DNA of 64,000 nt. Source: Bdellovibrio sp. GT3. GTDB taxonomy: Bacteria; Bdellovibrionota; Bdellovibrionia; Bdellovibrionales; Bdellovibrionaceae. The position numbers and the translations under genes were made by a program. The notes below the pieces were generated by a model. It ran no database searches and was not told the DNA's origin. It was given only the letters and a program-made list of their open reading frames with translations. Each line of letters opens with the position of its first letter. Position 1 is the stretch's first letter. The stretch covers positions 156,001 through 220,000 of the forward strand of contig NZ_JBBNAD010000005.1 in assembly GCF_037996765.1 (NCBI RefSeq), in the 5' to 3' direction. Positions 17,468 to 27,082 of this stretch are shown one piece after another.

Positions 17468-18738
17468 CATCTGAAGAATTATTCCAACGCGCCCTGAAAG
17501 TAACACCAGGCGGAGTTCACTCCCCGGTTCGTTCTTTTAAAGGTTTGGACCGTGCACCTGTTTTCTTTAAACAAGCTGAAGGCGCATTCCTGACTTCTGT
17601 TGAAGACAAAAAGTACATCGACTTCTGCCAAAGCTTTGGACCCTTGATCCTGGGTCACCGTGACGCCGAAGTCGCAGAAGAAGTTCACCGCATGGTGGAC
17701 ACAGCTTGGACTTTTGGTGCCACTGAAATTTACTCCTTGGAATTGGCAGAGTGGATTTCTTCAACTTTGCCATTCATGCAAAAGCTTCGCTTCGTATCTT
17801 CTGGAACTGAAGCCGTTATGTCTGCATTGCGTGTAGCCCGTGCAGCCACTGGCCGCAGCAAAATCTTGAAATTCGAAGGTTGCTATCACGGTCACGTTGA
17901 TAACTTGCTGGTTAAAGCAGGTTCGGGTCTGGCGGGTGCTGCCGCTTCCTCTTCTGCAGGAATTTCTGCTGAAGTGGCTAACACAACTGTTGTGGCCCCA
18001 CTTGATGACGAAGCGAAACTTGAAGAAGTTTTCGCGGCTCAAGGTAAAGACATCGCAGCTGTGATCATTGAACCACTTCCTGCAAACTACGGTCTTTTGA
18101 TCCAGCGCCAAGAATTCCTTAAAAAAGTATCTGAAATCTGCAAAAAGAACGGCTCCTTGTTGATCTTTGACGAAGTGATCTCTGGTTTCCGCGTAGGCCT
18201 TGAAGGCATGGTTGGTAAAACTGGCATCACTCCGGACCTGGTTACTTACGGTAAAATCATCGGTGGTGGTTTCCCAGTGGGTTGCTACGGCGGTCGCGCC
18301 GAACTTATGAACATGGTTGCTCCAAGCGGTGATGTTTACCAAGCGGGTACTTTGTCAGCAAATCCAATCGGTATGCGCGCAGGTCTTACGACTCTTAAAA
18401 AAATGCAGCGCCTGGATGGTTGGAACGTACTTGAAAAACGCACTCAAAAGTTCGTTCAAGCTTTGCGTGATGGTTTCGCTAAAAAAGGCGTTCCATTGAA
18501 AGTAGAACAGCATTCTTCGTTGTTCTGGATTCACGGCGATACAAGCGGTAAAACCATCCGTACTATCGAACAAATCCCCGCAAACCAAAGTACTACCTTC
18601 AAAACTTTGTTCCTGAAAGCATTGGACAAAGGTGTTTACTTGGCACCGAATGCCTACGAAGTTGGTTTCGTTTCCATGGCTCACACCGATGAATTGCTAG
18701 CTGAAGCAGCAAGCATCATCGTAGGTTCTGCGGAGTAA
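17455..18738 (+). CDS. hemL: Glutamate-1-semialdehyde 2,1-aminomutase
   Basis: Converts glutamate-1-semialdehyde to 5-aminolevulinate with pyridoxal phosphate, directly after HemA in the pathway. The 427-residue length is typical of this class-III aminotransferase-fold enzyme. Visible marks are [12 protein letters not shown] at the N-terminus, SSGTEA (115-120), the GCYHGH motif, FDEVISGFR (238-246) and the PLP lysine Lys267 in [14 protein letters not shown]. It overlaps hemCD by 13 bases and the sensor kinase follows after six. Confidence 0.97.
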   Translation: MHKITSEELFQRALKVTPGGVHSPVRSFKGLDRAPVFFKQAEGAFLTSVEDKKYIDFCQSFGPLILGHRDAEVAEEVHRMVDTAWTFGATEIYSLELAEWISSTLPFMQKLRFVSSGTEAVMSALRVARAATGRSKILKFEGCYHGHVDNLLVKAGSGLAGAAASSSAGISAEVANTTVVAPLDDEAKLEEVFAAQGKDIAAVIIEPLPANYGLLIQRQEFLKKVSEICKKNGSLLIFDEVISGFRVGLEGMVGKTGITPDLVTYGKIIGGGFPVGCYGGRAELMNMVAPSGDVYQAGTLSANPIGMRAGLTTLKKMQRLDGWNVLEKRTQKFVQALRDGFAKKGVPLKVEQHSSLFWIHGDTSGKTIRTIEQIPANQSTTFKTLFLKALDKGVYLAPNAYEVGFVSMAHTDELLAEAASIIVGSAE

Positions 18739-18744
18739 TCGAAA

Positions 18745-19593
18745 ATGAAGAACTTTCTCAAGTCACATTTGAAAACAGTGCTCGCGATCATCTGGTTCGC
18801 GTTCACGTTTGCGCTTGTGTCTTGGTGGTGGGTGTTCTTTTTGATGGAACTGGAAGGTGCTCGTCAGCATCGCATGATCGCCTGGGAAGGATCCATTCTT
18901 TTGGGGTCCATCTTAATCGGTGGTATTTCCCTGATCGTTTTTACTTTCCGCGATAAACAGCGCCACGATCGGCTGCGTTTCTTTTTCTCGACTTTCAGTC
19001 ATGATATCAAAACTTCAATTGCTCGTCTTAGACTGCAAGCTGAAGTTTTGGAGGAAGACTTGCAAGGCAACAGTCCGCCAGTCATGAAACGTTTGATCTC
19101 TGATATCCAGCGCTTGGATTTGCAGCTGGAAAACTCGCTATTACTTGCAAACTTGGAAGTCAGTCCCCTTCTGCACGAAGAAATGTCTTTAAGCCAACTA
19201 TTGGGAAATCTGCGCAGTGAATTTGCTGATCTTTCTGTCGAGCTTGAGCGTGACGCCAAAATTTCCGGCGACCGCAGAGCTTTGATGAGTGTCGTTCGCA
19301 ATCTTTTGCAGAACTCTGTTCTGCACGGCAAAGCCACTACGGTTCGTATTCGCGTACGCGCTGTCGGCAGCAGTCGCCTGGAAGTGATCTTTGAAGACGA
19401 CGGCCTGGGATTTAAAGGTGAAACCGGTAAATTGGGTTCTGAACTATTGAATTCCAAAGATTCCCGCGGCAACGGCATTGGACTTTTGATCACAAAACGT
19501 CTGATGGAAAAAATGCGCGGTGATATCAAATTCGAATCCTCTGATAAAAACGGCTTCAAATCCATACTTCAATTGGAGGGCCAGCTTCTATGA
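18745..19593 (+). CDS. Membrane sensor histidine kinase within the haem operon
   Basis: A 282-residue kinase with two membrane helices (about 11-33 and 46-67) joined by only about a dozen residues, so there is no periplasmic sensor domain. It belongs by architecture to intramembrane-sensing kinases. The first helix is rich in tryptophan (WWWVFF, 27-32). The phospho-acceptor is His86 in FSTFSHDIKTSIARL, N box near RNLLQNSVLHG, then DDGLGF and GNGIGLLI. It is encoded between hemL and hemE and overlaps its regulator by four bases. Its signal is unknown; a haem, porphyrin, redox or membrane cue is suggested only by location. Confidence 0.9.
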   Translation: MKNFLKSHLKTVLAIIWFAFTFALVSWWWVFFLMELEGARQHRMIAWEGSILLGSILIGGISLIVFTFRDKQRHDRLRFFFSTFSHDIKTSIARLRLQAEVLEEDLQGNSPPVMKRLISDIQRLDLQLENSLLLANLEVSPLLHEEMSLSQLLGNLRSEFADLSVELERDAKISGDRRALMSVVRNLLQNSVLHGKATTVRIRVRAVGSSRLEVIFEDDGLGFKGETGKLGSELLNSKDSRGNGIGLLITKRLMEKMRGDIKFESSDKNGFKSILQLEGQLL

Positions 19594-20267
19594 TGAGAAA
19601 AGTCCTTCTGGTTGAAGATGATTTATCCCTGGGCGAAACACTGACGGAACGCCTGCGCAAAGACTACGAAGTCTTCTGGGGCAAAAGTGTTGCGGATGCC
19701 TGGTCCGTTTACACCCAGGAAAAAGATTTTGACCTGGTCATCCTGGATGTGGGCCTTCCTGACGGCACTGGCTTTGAACTTGCCGCAAAAATGAAGAAAA
19801 ACTCTCCTGTACTGTTCCTGTTTCTGACAGCACAAGCCGATGCTGAATCGCGCTTGCAGGGATTTGAACTGGGCGCAGCGGAATACATTCCGAAGCCTTT
19901 CCATTTGAAAGAGCTTTTGATCCGCGTAAAACACGTATTGGATGCACATGCCCCGTTAAAGGAAGTGCAGCTAACAACATGTGTGATTAATTTTACCAAT
20001 ATGTCCGTACGTAAGAACTCAGGTCAAATCGAGTACCCTGCAGTTACAGATATGAAGATTTTGCAGTTATTAATTGATAAAGCACCACGGGTTTTAAGTC
20101 GTGACGAGATCATGAATGAAATCTGGGGTGTTGATAAGAACCCTAGCCACAGAACCATCGACAACACGATCGTACGTCTGCGCCAATTATTGGGCGAGGA
20201 CGGCGACAAACACATTCGTTCTGTGCGCGGCATCGGCTACCAATGGTCCACGGAGGAAACTACATGA
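19590..20267 (+). CDS. OmpR/PhoB-type response regulator within the haem operon
   Basis: A 225-residue regulator. The receiver has an acidic pocket at Glu9-Asp11, phospho-acceptor Asp53 in VILDVGLPDG, and a Lys in YIPKPF. The C-terminal winged helix ends with SHRTIDNTIVRLRQLLG and VRGIGYQW, typical of OmpR/PhoB DNA binding. GGAGG lies nine bases upstream of the first of two adjacent ATGs. It shares a four-base overlap with the kinase and another with hemE, so it is made with the haem enzymes and may regulate them. Targets are not known. Confidence 0.92.
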   Translation: MMRKVLLVEDDLSLGETLTERLRKDYEVFWGKSVADAWSVYTQEKDFDLVILDVGLPDGTGFELAAKMKKNSPVLFLFLTAQADAESRLQGFELGAAEYIPKPFHLKELLIRVKHVLDAHAPLKEVQLTTCVINFTNMSVRKNSGQIEYPAVTDMKILQLLIDKAPRVLSRDEIMNEIWGVDKNPSHRTIDNTIVRLRQLLGEDGDKHIRSVRGIGYQWSTEETT

Positions 20268-21286
20268 ACACACTTTTTCACAACGCTCTTCAAAGAAAAG
20301 CACAGAAGACACCTCCGATCTGGTTCATGCGTCAGGCCGGCCGTTATCACCAGCACTATCAAGGCATGAGAAAGAAAAACTCTTTCGAAGAGCTTTGCAA
20401 AACTCCGGAACTGGCTGCTGAAGTAGCTCGTGGACCCGTTGCTGAATTTGACTTCGACGTATCGATCCTTTTCTCTGACATCCTATTCCCATTGGAAGCA
20501 TTGGGCATGGGCTTGAAATACACAGACGCTCATGGCCCGCAATTGGGATTCAAACTAAACCCTGAAACGATCAACAACCTGGGCGAAGTGGCACCTGCGA
20601 TCGAGTTCATGAAATTCCAAAAAGAGGCAGTGATCGCGACTCGCGAAGTGCTTCCTAAAGACAAAAGCTTGATCGGCTTTGTTGGCGGTCCTTGGACATT
20701 GTTCGTTTACGGCGTTGAAGGCTCCCACGCAGGTTCTTTGATTCAATCCAAAGTATTGATCAATATGTTCCCTAAGTTCCTGGAAAAAATGCTTCCACTT
20801 CTAAAAGCAAACATCCAGCTTCAATTGGATGGCGGCGTTGAGATCGTCATGATCTTTGATACAGCTGCTGGCGAAGTTTCCCCGCTATTCTTCCGTGAAT
20901 GGATTCAACCAGTGATCTCCGTTTTGGCTAAAGAATTCCCGGGTAAAATCGGTTACTACTCCAAAGGCACACAGCCGACGTTCTTTAATAAAGAATTCAC
21001 CGAGCTTCCTTGGGCGGGTCAGGGTTTCGACCACCGTTGCTACATCCCTGAATGCTTTAAAGTTCAAAACAAAGGTTTTGTCCAAGGCAACTTCGACCAA
21101 AGCTTGCTTTTCATGGACGACGCTGACTTCAAAAAAGCGGTCCAAAACTTCCTGGCTCCGATGAAAGAAATGTCACCAGAACAACGTGCTGGCTGGGTCT
21201 GCGGCTTGGGCCACGGCGTCCTTCCCAAAACTCCCGAGAAGAACGTGAAACTATTCATCGAAACTGTTCGAGAGGTACTTTCATGA
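20264..21286 (+). CDS. hemE: Uroporphyrinogen decarboxylase
   Basis: Decarboxylates the four acetate side chains of uroporphyrinogen III to coproporphyrinogen III. The 340-residue protein has the family start PIWFMRQAGRY (18-28, with the substrate arginine), the SILFSDIL aspartate segment, GGPWTL, and the late CGLGHGVLPKTP motif. The ATG at 20264 follows GGAGG and overlaps the regulator stop as ATGA; an upstream in-frame start would duplicate part of the regulator gene. Confidence 0.97.
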   Translation: MNTLFHNALQRKAQKTPPIWFMRQAGRYHQHYQGMRKKNSFEELCKTPELAAEVARGPVAEFDFDVSILFSDILFPLEALGMGLKYTDAHGPQLGFKLNPETINNLGEVAPAIEFMKFQKEAVIATREVLPKDKSLIGFVGGPWTLFVYGVEGSHAGSLIQSKVLINMFPKFLEKMLPLLKANIQLQLDGGVEIVMIFDTAAGEVSPLFFREWIQPVISVLAKEFPGKIGYYSKGTQPTFFNKEFTELPWAGQGFDHRCYIPECFKVQNKGFVQGNFDQSLLFMDDADFKKAVQNFLAPMKEMSPEQRAGWVCGLGHGVLPKTPEKNVKLFIETVREVLS

Positions 21287-22635
21287 TGATTAAAAATCTA
21301 CTGGCAAAATACGATGTGCCGGCACCCCGGTACACCTCTTACCCGACGGTTCCTTACTGGGAGACGAATCCCACACGCGACCAATGGGTGTCCCACCTGA
21401 AAACGACTTTGCAAAAAAGCGAAGGTGGTTGGTCTTTGTACGTCCACATTCCATTCTGTGAAACTCTTTGTACTTTCTGTGGATGTAACAACATCATCAC
21501 GAAAAGCCATTCAAAAGAGTCTCCGTATGTGGATATGCTGATCAAAGAATGGAATCTGTACAAGCAACAGGTGCCAGAACTTTTGAAAGCTCCGTTGAAA
21601 CACATCCATTTGGGTGGTGGAACTCCGACGTTCCTTTCTGCTGACTCCCTGCTGCGCCTTCTGACTCCGATCGTGAATGACTGCAACTTGGATAAAGAGC
21701 ACTTCGAGGGCTCCATCGAAGTGGACCCACGCAGAACCACACCGGAACAACTGAAGGCATTGCGCACATTGGGCTTCAATCGTGTCAGCATGGGTGTTCA
21801 GGATTTCAATCCTGAGGTTCAACGCCTGGTAAACCGCATTCAGCCCCTGGAAATCACGGCCGAGCTTTCCCAAGCAGCCCGCGATCTGGGTTATACTTCC
21901 GTTAACTTCGATTTGATTTATGGTCTGGCAAAACAAACTGCGGAGTCCATCCGCGAAACGGCGGAAGCAACGGTGAAGTTGCGCCCGGATCGTATTGCCT
22001 TGTACAGCTTTGCCTTGGTGCCTTGGATTAAACCGGCTCAGCGTCTTTTTAAGGACGAGGATCTTCCTAAAGCTGCTGAAAAGCGTGAGCTTTATGAAAT
22101 CGCCCGTGGCATTTTGCTAAACGCCGGTTACGTGGAAGTCGGCATGGATCACTTTGCCCTGCCAACTGATAACTTGAGCATCGCCATGGACGAAAAACGT
22201 CTGCACAGAAATTTCATGGGCTATACAGATCAAAGAACGGATGTTCTTTTGGGTCTGGGCGTTTCTTCTATTTCTGAAACTCCATTCAGCTTCCATCAGA
22301 ATGAAAAAGTCCTGCCTTTGTACGAGCAATCCATCAACGATGGTTTGATCCCGACAATGCGCGGACACATCCTGACCGAGGAAGACCAGATTCGCCGTCG
22401 TCAGATTCTAAAATTGATGACTGAATTTGAAGTCGAGTTCCTAAGTGACGAACAAGAAGAGAAAGCCACTGAGTTTTTGACCGAAATGATCAAAGACGAG
22501 CTTTTGGTTATCAAGGATCACAAACTGGTTGTTCTGGAAGCGGGACGCCCGTTCCTGCGCAACGCCTGCGTGTTCTTTGATGAACGTTTAAAGACCAAAC
22601 AACCTCAAACCAAGATTTTCTCTCAGTCGATATGA
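21283..22635 (+). CDS. hemN: Oxygen-independent coproporphyrinogen III dehydrogenase
   Basis: A radical-SAM enzyme that converts coproporphyrinogen III to protoporphyrinogen IX without oxygen. It has 450 residues. RYTSYPTVPYW (16-26) is the HemN start motif. The iron-sulfur motif YVHIPFCETLCTFCGCNN carries Cys59, Cys63 and Cys66, plus Cys68, as in true HemN rather than the HemW chaperone. GGGTPTFLS, the IEVDPR motif and the C-terminal HemN domain follow. No oxygen-dependent HemF is present in the window. It overlaps hemE and hemG by four bases each. Confidence 0.96.
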   Translation: MMIKNLLAKYDVPAPRYTSYPTVPYWETNPTRDQWVSHLKTTLQKSEGGWSLYVHIPFCETLCTFCGCNNIITKSHSKESPYVDMLIKEWNLYKQQVPELLKAPLKHIHLGGGTPTFLSADSLLRLLTPIVNDCNLDKEHFEGSIEVDPRRTTPEQLKALRTLGFNRVSMGVQDFNPEVQRLVNRIQPLEITAELSQAARDLGYTSVNFDLIYGLAKQTAESIRETAEATVKLRPDRIALYSFALVPWIKPAQRLFKDEDLPKAAEKRELYEIARGILLNAGYVEVGMDHFALPTDNLSIAMDEKRLHRNFMGYTDQRTDVLLGLGVSSISETPFSFHQNEKVLPLYEQSINDGLIPTMRGHILTEEDQIRRRQILKLMTEFEVEFLSDEQEEKATEFLTEMIKDELLVIKDHKLVVLEAGRPFLRNACVFFDERLKTKQPQTKIFSQSI

Positions 22636-23840
22636 AAAAGATCACGGTCATTGGTGCTGGTTTCGCGGGATTAACAATTGCCCTGAAGCTGGCGCAAAAA
22701 GGATTCAAGGTTCATCTTCACGAAAAGTCCGAGCGTCTGGGCGGACTTTTGGGAACTGAATATAGCGAATACGGCATGGCTGAAAAAGCCGCCAACTCCC
22801 TGATCCTGACCGACCGTTCTGAAAAACTCTTTAAAGAAATCGGTTTGGACCTGACTTATCCGTTAGAGTCCTCCAAGAAACGCTTCATCTTCCGCGGTTT
22901 TCCCAAAGCCATGCCGCTGAATCCCTTTGAAATTCTGAAAGTGGCCTTCACGGTCATTCCCCGTGTTTTATTTGCCAAAGCTTCGCTGAAACCAAAATCG
23001 GGCGAGACACTTCAAGACTGGGGCTTGCGCCGTTTGGGAAAAGCACCGACCCGCTTCCTACTGGGACCTGCGATGCAGGGAATCTATGCCAATGAAGCCA
23101 AGGACCTGAGCGCTTCATTGATCATCACACCGCTATTTAAGAAAGACCGTGAAAAGTTCCGCGGCACGATCAGCGGTCCCAATGGAATGCAGGATATTGT
23201 CGATTATCTGCATGCGACCTTGCAGCAGTTGGATGTCGAAATTTATTTGAACTCGGATCTGGATATCACAACAGTGGAAGGTCCGGTGGTAATCGCCACG
23301 TCAGCGTCTGCCGCTGCAAACATCCTTGCCACTCGTGCTCCACAGCTTTCAACATTGTTGAAGCGTGTGAATATGTCCTCGTTGATCAGCACCACAGTGT
23401 TTTTTGATAAGGCGCAAACCAAGTACAAGGGTTTCGGCTGCTTGATTCCGCGTGATCTGAAACTGCGCACCTTTGGCGTATTGATGCCTCCTTATATTTT
23501 CGCGGGTCGTGATAAGACCTACAACGAAACCTGGATCATGGGCGGCAAGAATAATCAGGATCTTTTAAACTACTCTGATAAAGATCTTAAAGACCTGATC
23601 ACCAAAGAAAGAAAATCCCTGTTCAAACGCCAGGACACCATTTTGGACGCCAAGATTTTCCGTTGGGATCTGGCTTTGCCGATTTATGATCTGGAGCTTG
23701 AGAGCATTCAAAACCAGCTTGCGGAAATAAAAGTGCCGGGCATTTTCCTGCACGGAAATTATCTATCTGGAATCGGCTTAAGCAAAATTCTGGAACGCAG
23801 TGAACGTCTTAGTGAAGAAATAGCGAGTCAACATGGCTAA
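22632..23840 (+). CDS. hemG: FAD-dependent protoporphyrinogen oxidase (HemY type)
   Basis: A 402-residue flavoprotein of the monoamine-oxidase/PPOX fold. The dinucleotide-binding motif VIGAGFAGLTIALKLAQKG (6-24) is followed by HEKSERLGGLLGT. The GPAMQGIYANEAKDLSASL segment is typical of PPOX, and the C-terminal FAD motif appears in LHGNYLSGIGLSKILERS. It oxidises protoporphyrinogen IX to protoporphyrin IX, fitting its place between hemN and hemH. Naming varies (hemY, or hemG by pathway step). Coproporphyrinogen oxidase activity of the Gram-positive type is unlikely because HemN and protoporphyrin ferrochelatase are encoded next to it. Confidence 0.88.
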   Translation: MKKITVIGAGFAGLTIALKLAQKGFKVHLHEKSERLGGLLGTEYSEYGMAEKAANSLILTDRSEKLFKEIGLDLTYPLESSKKRFIFRGFPKAMPLNPFEILKVAFTVIPRVLFAKASLKPKSGETLQDWGLRRLGKAPTRFLLGPAMQGIYANEAKDLSASLIITPLFKKDREKFRGTISGPNGMQDIVDYLHATLQQLDVEIYLNSDLDITTVEGPVVIATSASAAANILATRAPQLSTLLKRVNMSSLISTTVFFDKAQTKYKGFGCLIPRDLKLRTFGVLMPPYIFAGRDKTYNETWIMGGKNNQDLLNYSDKDLKDLITKERKSLFKRQDTILDAKIFRWDLALPIYDLELESIQNQLAEIKVPGIFLHGNYLSGIGLSKILERSERLSEEIASQHG

Positions 23841-24840
23841 AACAGGCGTCTTACTTTTAAATATTGGCAGCCCACGCACCTATCAGGTTCCAGATGTTAA
23901 AAAATATCTGACTCATTTCCTGATGGACAAAGAAGTTATCAACTTACCATTCATCCTTCGTTGGCCTTTGGTAAATCTTTTGATTGTGCCAAAACGGGGC
24001 CCGATCTCTGCCGGGAACTATAAAAAAATCTGGCTTGAAAATGGCTCGCCGCTGACTGTGTACACAGTTGAATTCGCCGAGAAACTGCAAAAGGATTTGG
24101 GAGACAAATACCTGGTTCAAGTAGGCATGCGCTACAGCGACCCGGATATTCCATCGGCTTTGAAAGCATTCGCGGCGGCCGGTGTTGAAAGTGTTCTTCT
24201 TGCTCCGATGTACCCTCAGTACGCCGACGCGACCACGGGATCGTCTCTTCGTGAAGTCGAGCGCCAGATAAAAAAACTGGGGCTAAAGCTTAAAATTAAA
24301 AGCATCCGTGACTTCTATCAGCATCCTTCGTTTGTGGATCCCAGTGTGGAAATCGCCCGGGAACACCTTCAGGGCAAGGAAATCGAACACTATTTGTTTT
24401 CGTTTCACGGCCTGCCTGAAAGCCATGTGAAACAAAACGAAGGCTGCCTGGTGACGGCAGATTGTTGTGTTCAACCCAGAGCTTGCGATAAGCCCTGCTA
24501 TCGTGCGCAATGTCTTGCGACGGCCACAGCCATCGCCAATAAGTTGGGACTTAAAAAAGACCAATGGAGCCTGGCTTACCAATCTCGTTTGGGCCGTGAT
24601 GAATGGTTGAAACCGGCAACGGATGCGACGATCGCGGAACTTGCTCCAAAATATAAAAGTATTGCTGTTCTATGTCCTTCCTTTGTCGCTGATTGCATCG
24701 AGACTTTGGAAGAAATCGGAATCGGTGGAGAAGAAACTTTCCATGAAGCTGGCGGCAAAGAATTTCACTTGGTGCCGTGCGTGAATGTGAACAGCTCGTG
24801 GGTGAATCAGTTTGCCCGATTGGTCGCATCACAGTCTTGA
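23833..24840 (+). CDS. hemH: Ferrochelatase with an internal cysteine cluster
   Basis: Inserts ferrous iron into protoporphyrin IX, the last step of protohaem synthesis. The 335-residue protein has LLNIGSP at 8-14, SFHGLPESHVK with catalytic His192, and late CPSFVADCIETLEEI. A cysteine-rich segment directly after the active-site histidine (Cys205, 211, 212, 218, 222, 227) resembles the internal [2Fe-2S] ligand region described for a subset of bacterial ferrochelatases; from memory, that class includes Bdellovibrio. There is no C-terminal membrane-anchor extension. It overlaps hemG by eight bases and closes the operon. Confidence 0.95.
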   Translation: MAKTGVLLLNIGSPRTYQVPDVKKYLTHFLMDKEVINLPFILRWPLVNLLIVPKRGPISAGNYKKIWLENGSPLTVYTVEFAEKLQKDLGDKYLVQVGMRYSDPDIPSALKAFAAAGVESVLLAPMYPQYADATTGSSLREVERQIKKLGLKLKIKSIRDFYQHPSFVDPSVEIAREHLQGKEIEHYLFSFHGLPESHVKQNEGCLVTADCCVQPRACDKPCYRAQCLATATAIANKLGLKKDQWSLAYQSRLGRDEWLKPATDATIAELAPKYKSIAVLCPSFVADCIETLEEIGIGGEETFHEAGGKEFHLVPCVNVNSSWVNQFARLVASQS

Positions 24841-24854
24841 GAGATTACTCTAAT

Positions 24855-24881
24855 TTGACCCGCTGCGCTTTGCTATATAAC
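24855..24881 (+). promoter_or_regulatory. Candidate promoter for the 633-residue secreted protein
   Basis: TTGACC at 24855-24860 and TATAAC at 24876-24881 are separated by 15 bases; a TG two bases before TATATA (24871-24879) could act as an extended -10. It lies in the 88-base gap after hemH. Match made by eye; the spacing is short for sigma-70. Confidence 0.4.
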
Positions 24882-24928
24882 AAATCCTGAACAAATATTG
24901 GAGCCCTAATCATTCAGGAGTAGCAACT

Positions 24929-26830
24929 TTGAAAACGACATCATTGAAGGCGGGACTGATCGCACTTGTCCTCGCTCTATCTGTTCCCGTTACATCTCAC
25001 GCAGGTTTGGATATTTTTGAACCCGGCAAAAAAGTGGTCGAAAAAATCCGCAAACAAATCGCCAAACAAGATATCGGTGCCACCATCGGTCTTGGTGGTG
25101 ACATCATTGACGGTCTTCATGTTTCCCTGAAATACAAAGCCAAGTCCGAACCTTCTTACCTGGATGGTTATTACACTCGCCTGGATAAGTATGTACTAAC
25201 TTCTGAATTAAACGTCGGTGATCTTATCGATGGCAGCGACACTCCATTTGGTTTGGAAGTGGAAAATGGCACGGAAGTCTATTTTGCCCGCCAATTTAAA
25301 ACACAAGGCGATTCACTTAAAGCGATTCCATACTCGATCAAACAAATTCCTTTCACCGCTCAAAAGGCAGTTAAAAACCTGAAGGTCGGTGACTTCGTTG
25401 CCCTTCAAGGGAAATTGAACATCGTGTTCTCGGTTGGCGGGGCTACAGACCTGAATCCAACCATCGAGTTGGGTGGCTCCACGCATGTGTTTATGGCTGG
25501 CGATTTCATGATCCACTTGTATCGCATGGCGGATGATAAAATCCGCGTGAAGTTGATCACGATGAGACGTCGTGGTGTCGGTGCCAGTGCCAGCATCGAC
25601 TACCTTGGTAAGTTGAAAGTTGTGGGCTTAAGAGTTATTGATCGCAAACTTGAGCGTTGGGTTGACTTGAAGCCAGCGTCTTTGAACTTCGGCAAAAGCA
25701 TGAATGACGTTTTCATGTTGGATTACGTTTTCGATCTTAAAAATGCCCAGGCCGCGACTGCATTCAACAACTTCATGAACAAGAAGTTGAAATTCAAAAA
25801 TCTTAAAGTTATCGACCCAACAGCTTCCCGTCCTGAGTTGCAGAATGAATTGATGACGGACATGTCTGAAGTTGAAGACATGTACATGGCAGATCATAAC
25901 TTGCCAGCTGATCAACGCCGCATTGATCGCGTCTTCAAAGGATCCAATACATCTGTCGATGTCATGTCCCGCTACAAACTTTCCATGAGCATCCTGCGCC
26001 TGGAAGCGAACACAATGTACTCCCAAAACAAACTGCAAAACTTCGACTCTAATAACGTTGAAAAGCAATACATTCTGGACACGTACCAAAAATCAGCTCA
26101 GTCCAAAATCTTTTACGGCATCTGGGGTAACAAAATCACTGAAGGTGATCACATTATCTTTAACTCCAATCCGAAATGGACACCGGGTTCTTTTGTGACG
26201 GCTTCCCACTTCTATGAAGCCCGCATGAGAAACGTTTCCAAAAAAGACTTCGGTAAAATGCAAAACCGCACAATGGAAATTCTGCCAGAGTGGATCTATC
26301 GCCAAATCGACTGGAAGCGCTGGGATTTTTCAGATGGCGATATCGTGAATGGTTATTTCCGTCACCAGGTGTGCATCCATCCTGAAGCCTACGACGCCCT
26401 TCCGAACTACACGGCAAGCCAGATTAAAAAAATGTTCCTGGCTTACCTGAAATCAGAAGATCAGGATCTGGATCAGTTAAGACGCAACAAGATTGCGAAG
26501 ATCTCTGAAAACTTCTCGTACCTGCTGCAACCGTATATGACGGACCAGGCTCGCTATGAGGCTTTCAGAAATCTGCAAAAGATCGCCATGTGGCGTGATC
26601 ACGGTGCTTATTTTGTACTGACTCTTTTGCCGGACAATCAGTTTGAACAACTGGTTACATACGAAATGACTTTCACAGGCCGTAAAGTGGATCAGATCAA
26701 TTTCCGCTTCGGTAACTTTGAAAAGCAGCAATTGTACCAATCCCTGCTGTATATCCAAAACCTGATCAACGATCGTTCCTTCGATTTGCGTCTGGTAACA
26801 GACTCCACCGGTGGAAGCAAAAAACCATAA
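24929..26830 (+). CDS. Large secreted protein of unknown function
   Basis: A 633-residue protein with a signal peptide (about residues 1-26, ending SHA before GLDIFEPG). The start is TTG with AGGAG ten bases upstream. The first half is beta-rich with alternating hydrophobics (about 40-250); the second half is helical with many charged residues. It has only one or two cysteines, no lipobox, no membrane segment and no enzyme motif I recognise. A signal peptide with a beta-rich body suits a periplasmic or outer-membrane-associated protein. It stands alone between its own promoter candidate and a strong terminator, which suggests independent regulation. Confidence 0.7.
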   Translation: MKTTSLKAGLIALVLALSVPVTSHAGLDIFEPGKKVVEKIRKQIAKQDIGATIGLGGDIIDGLHVSLKYKAKSEPSYLDGYYTRLDKYVLTSELNVGDLIDGSDTPFGLEVENGTEVYFARQFKTQGDSLKAIPYSIKQIPFTAQKAVKNLKVGDFVALQGKLNIVFSVGGATDLNPTIELGGSTHVFMAGDFMIHLYRMADDKIRVKLITMRRRGVGASASIDYLGKLKVVGLRVIDRKLERWVDLKPASLNFGKSMNDVFMLDYVFDLKNAQAATAFNNFMNKKLKFKNLKVIDPTASRPELQNELMTDMSEVEDMYMADHNLPADQRRIDRVFKGSNTSVDVMSRYKLSMSILRLEANTMYSQNKLQNFDSNNVEKQYILDTYQKSAQSKIFYGIWGNKITEGDHIIFNSNPKWTPGSFVTASHFYEARMRNVSKKDFGKMQNRTMEILPEWIYRQIDWKRWDFSDGDIVNGYFRHQVCIHPEAYDALPNYTASQIKKMFLAYLKSEDQDLDQLRRNKIAKISENFSYLLQPYMTDQARYEAFRNLQKIAMWRDHGAYFVLTLLPDNQFEQLVTYEMTFTGRKVDQINFRFGNFEKQQLYQSLLYIQNLINDRSFDLRLVTDSTGGSKKP

Positions 26831-26838
26831 TGACTTTG

Positions 26839-26868
26839 AAGGGCCTTGCAAAAGGGCCCTTTTTTTTT
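26839..26868 (+). terminator. Rho-independent terminator
   Basis: AAGGGCC (26839-26845) pairs with GGCCCTT (26855-26861) and is followed by a long T run. It begins eight bases past the stop of the secreted-protein gene. The rest of the gap to dacB (252 bases in all) holds a TATATT -10-like hexamer at 27016-27021 without a convincing -35 box. Confidence 0.88.
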
Positions 26869-27082
26869 GCCCTTTGTGTGACTGTTTCCTGCCCTTATCC
26901 TGGCGAATTCCGTCGTCATTTCGCAAAATTGTAATAAATACCCAGCGAATTCCCAAAAGCACCGGGAAAACATTGTCCTGACCTCAAAACATTCTTTAGA
27001 TTAAAGGATTTTAAGTATATTAATCCCACCCTAGTTGCTAAGTAGACCAGCTCACTTACATCAAGAACCAAGGGGAACAAGA

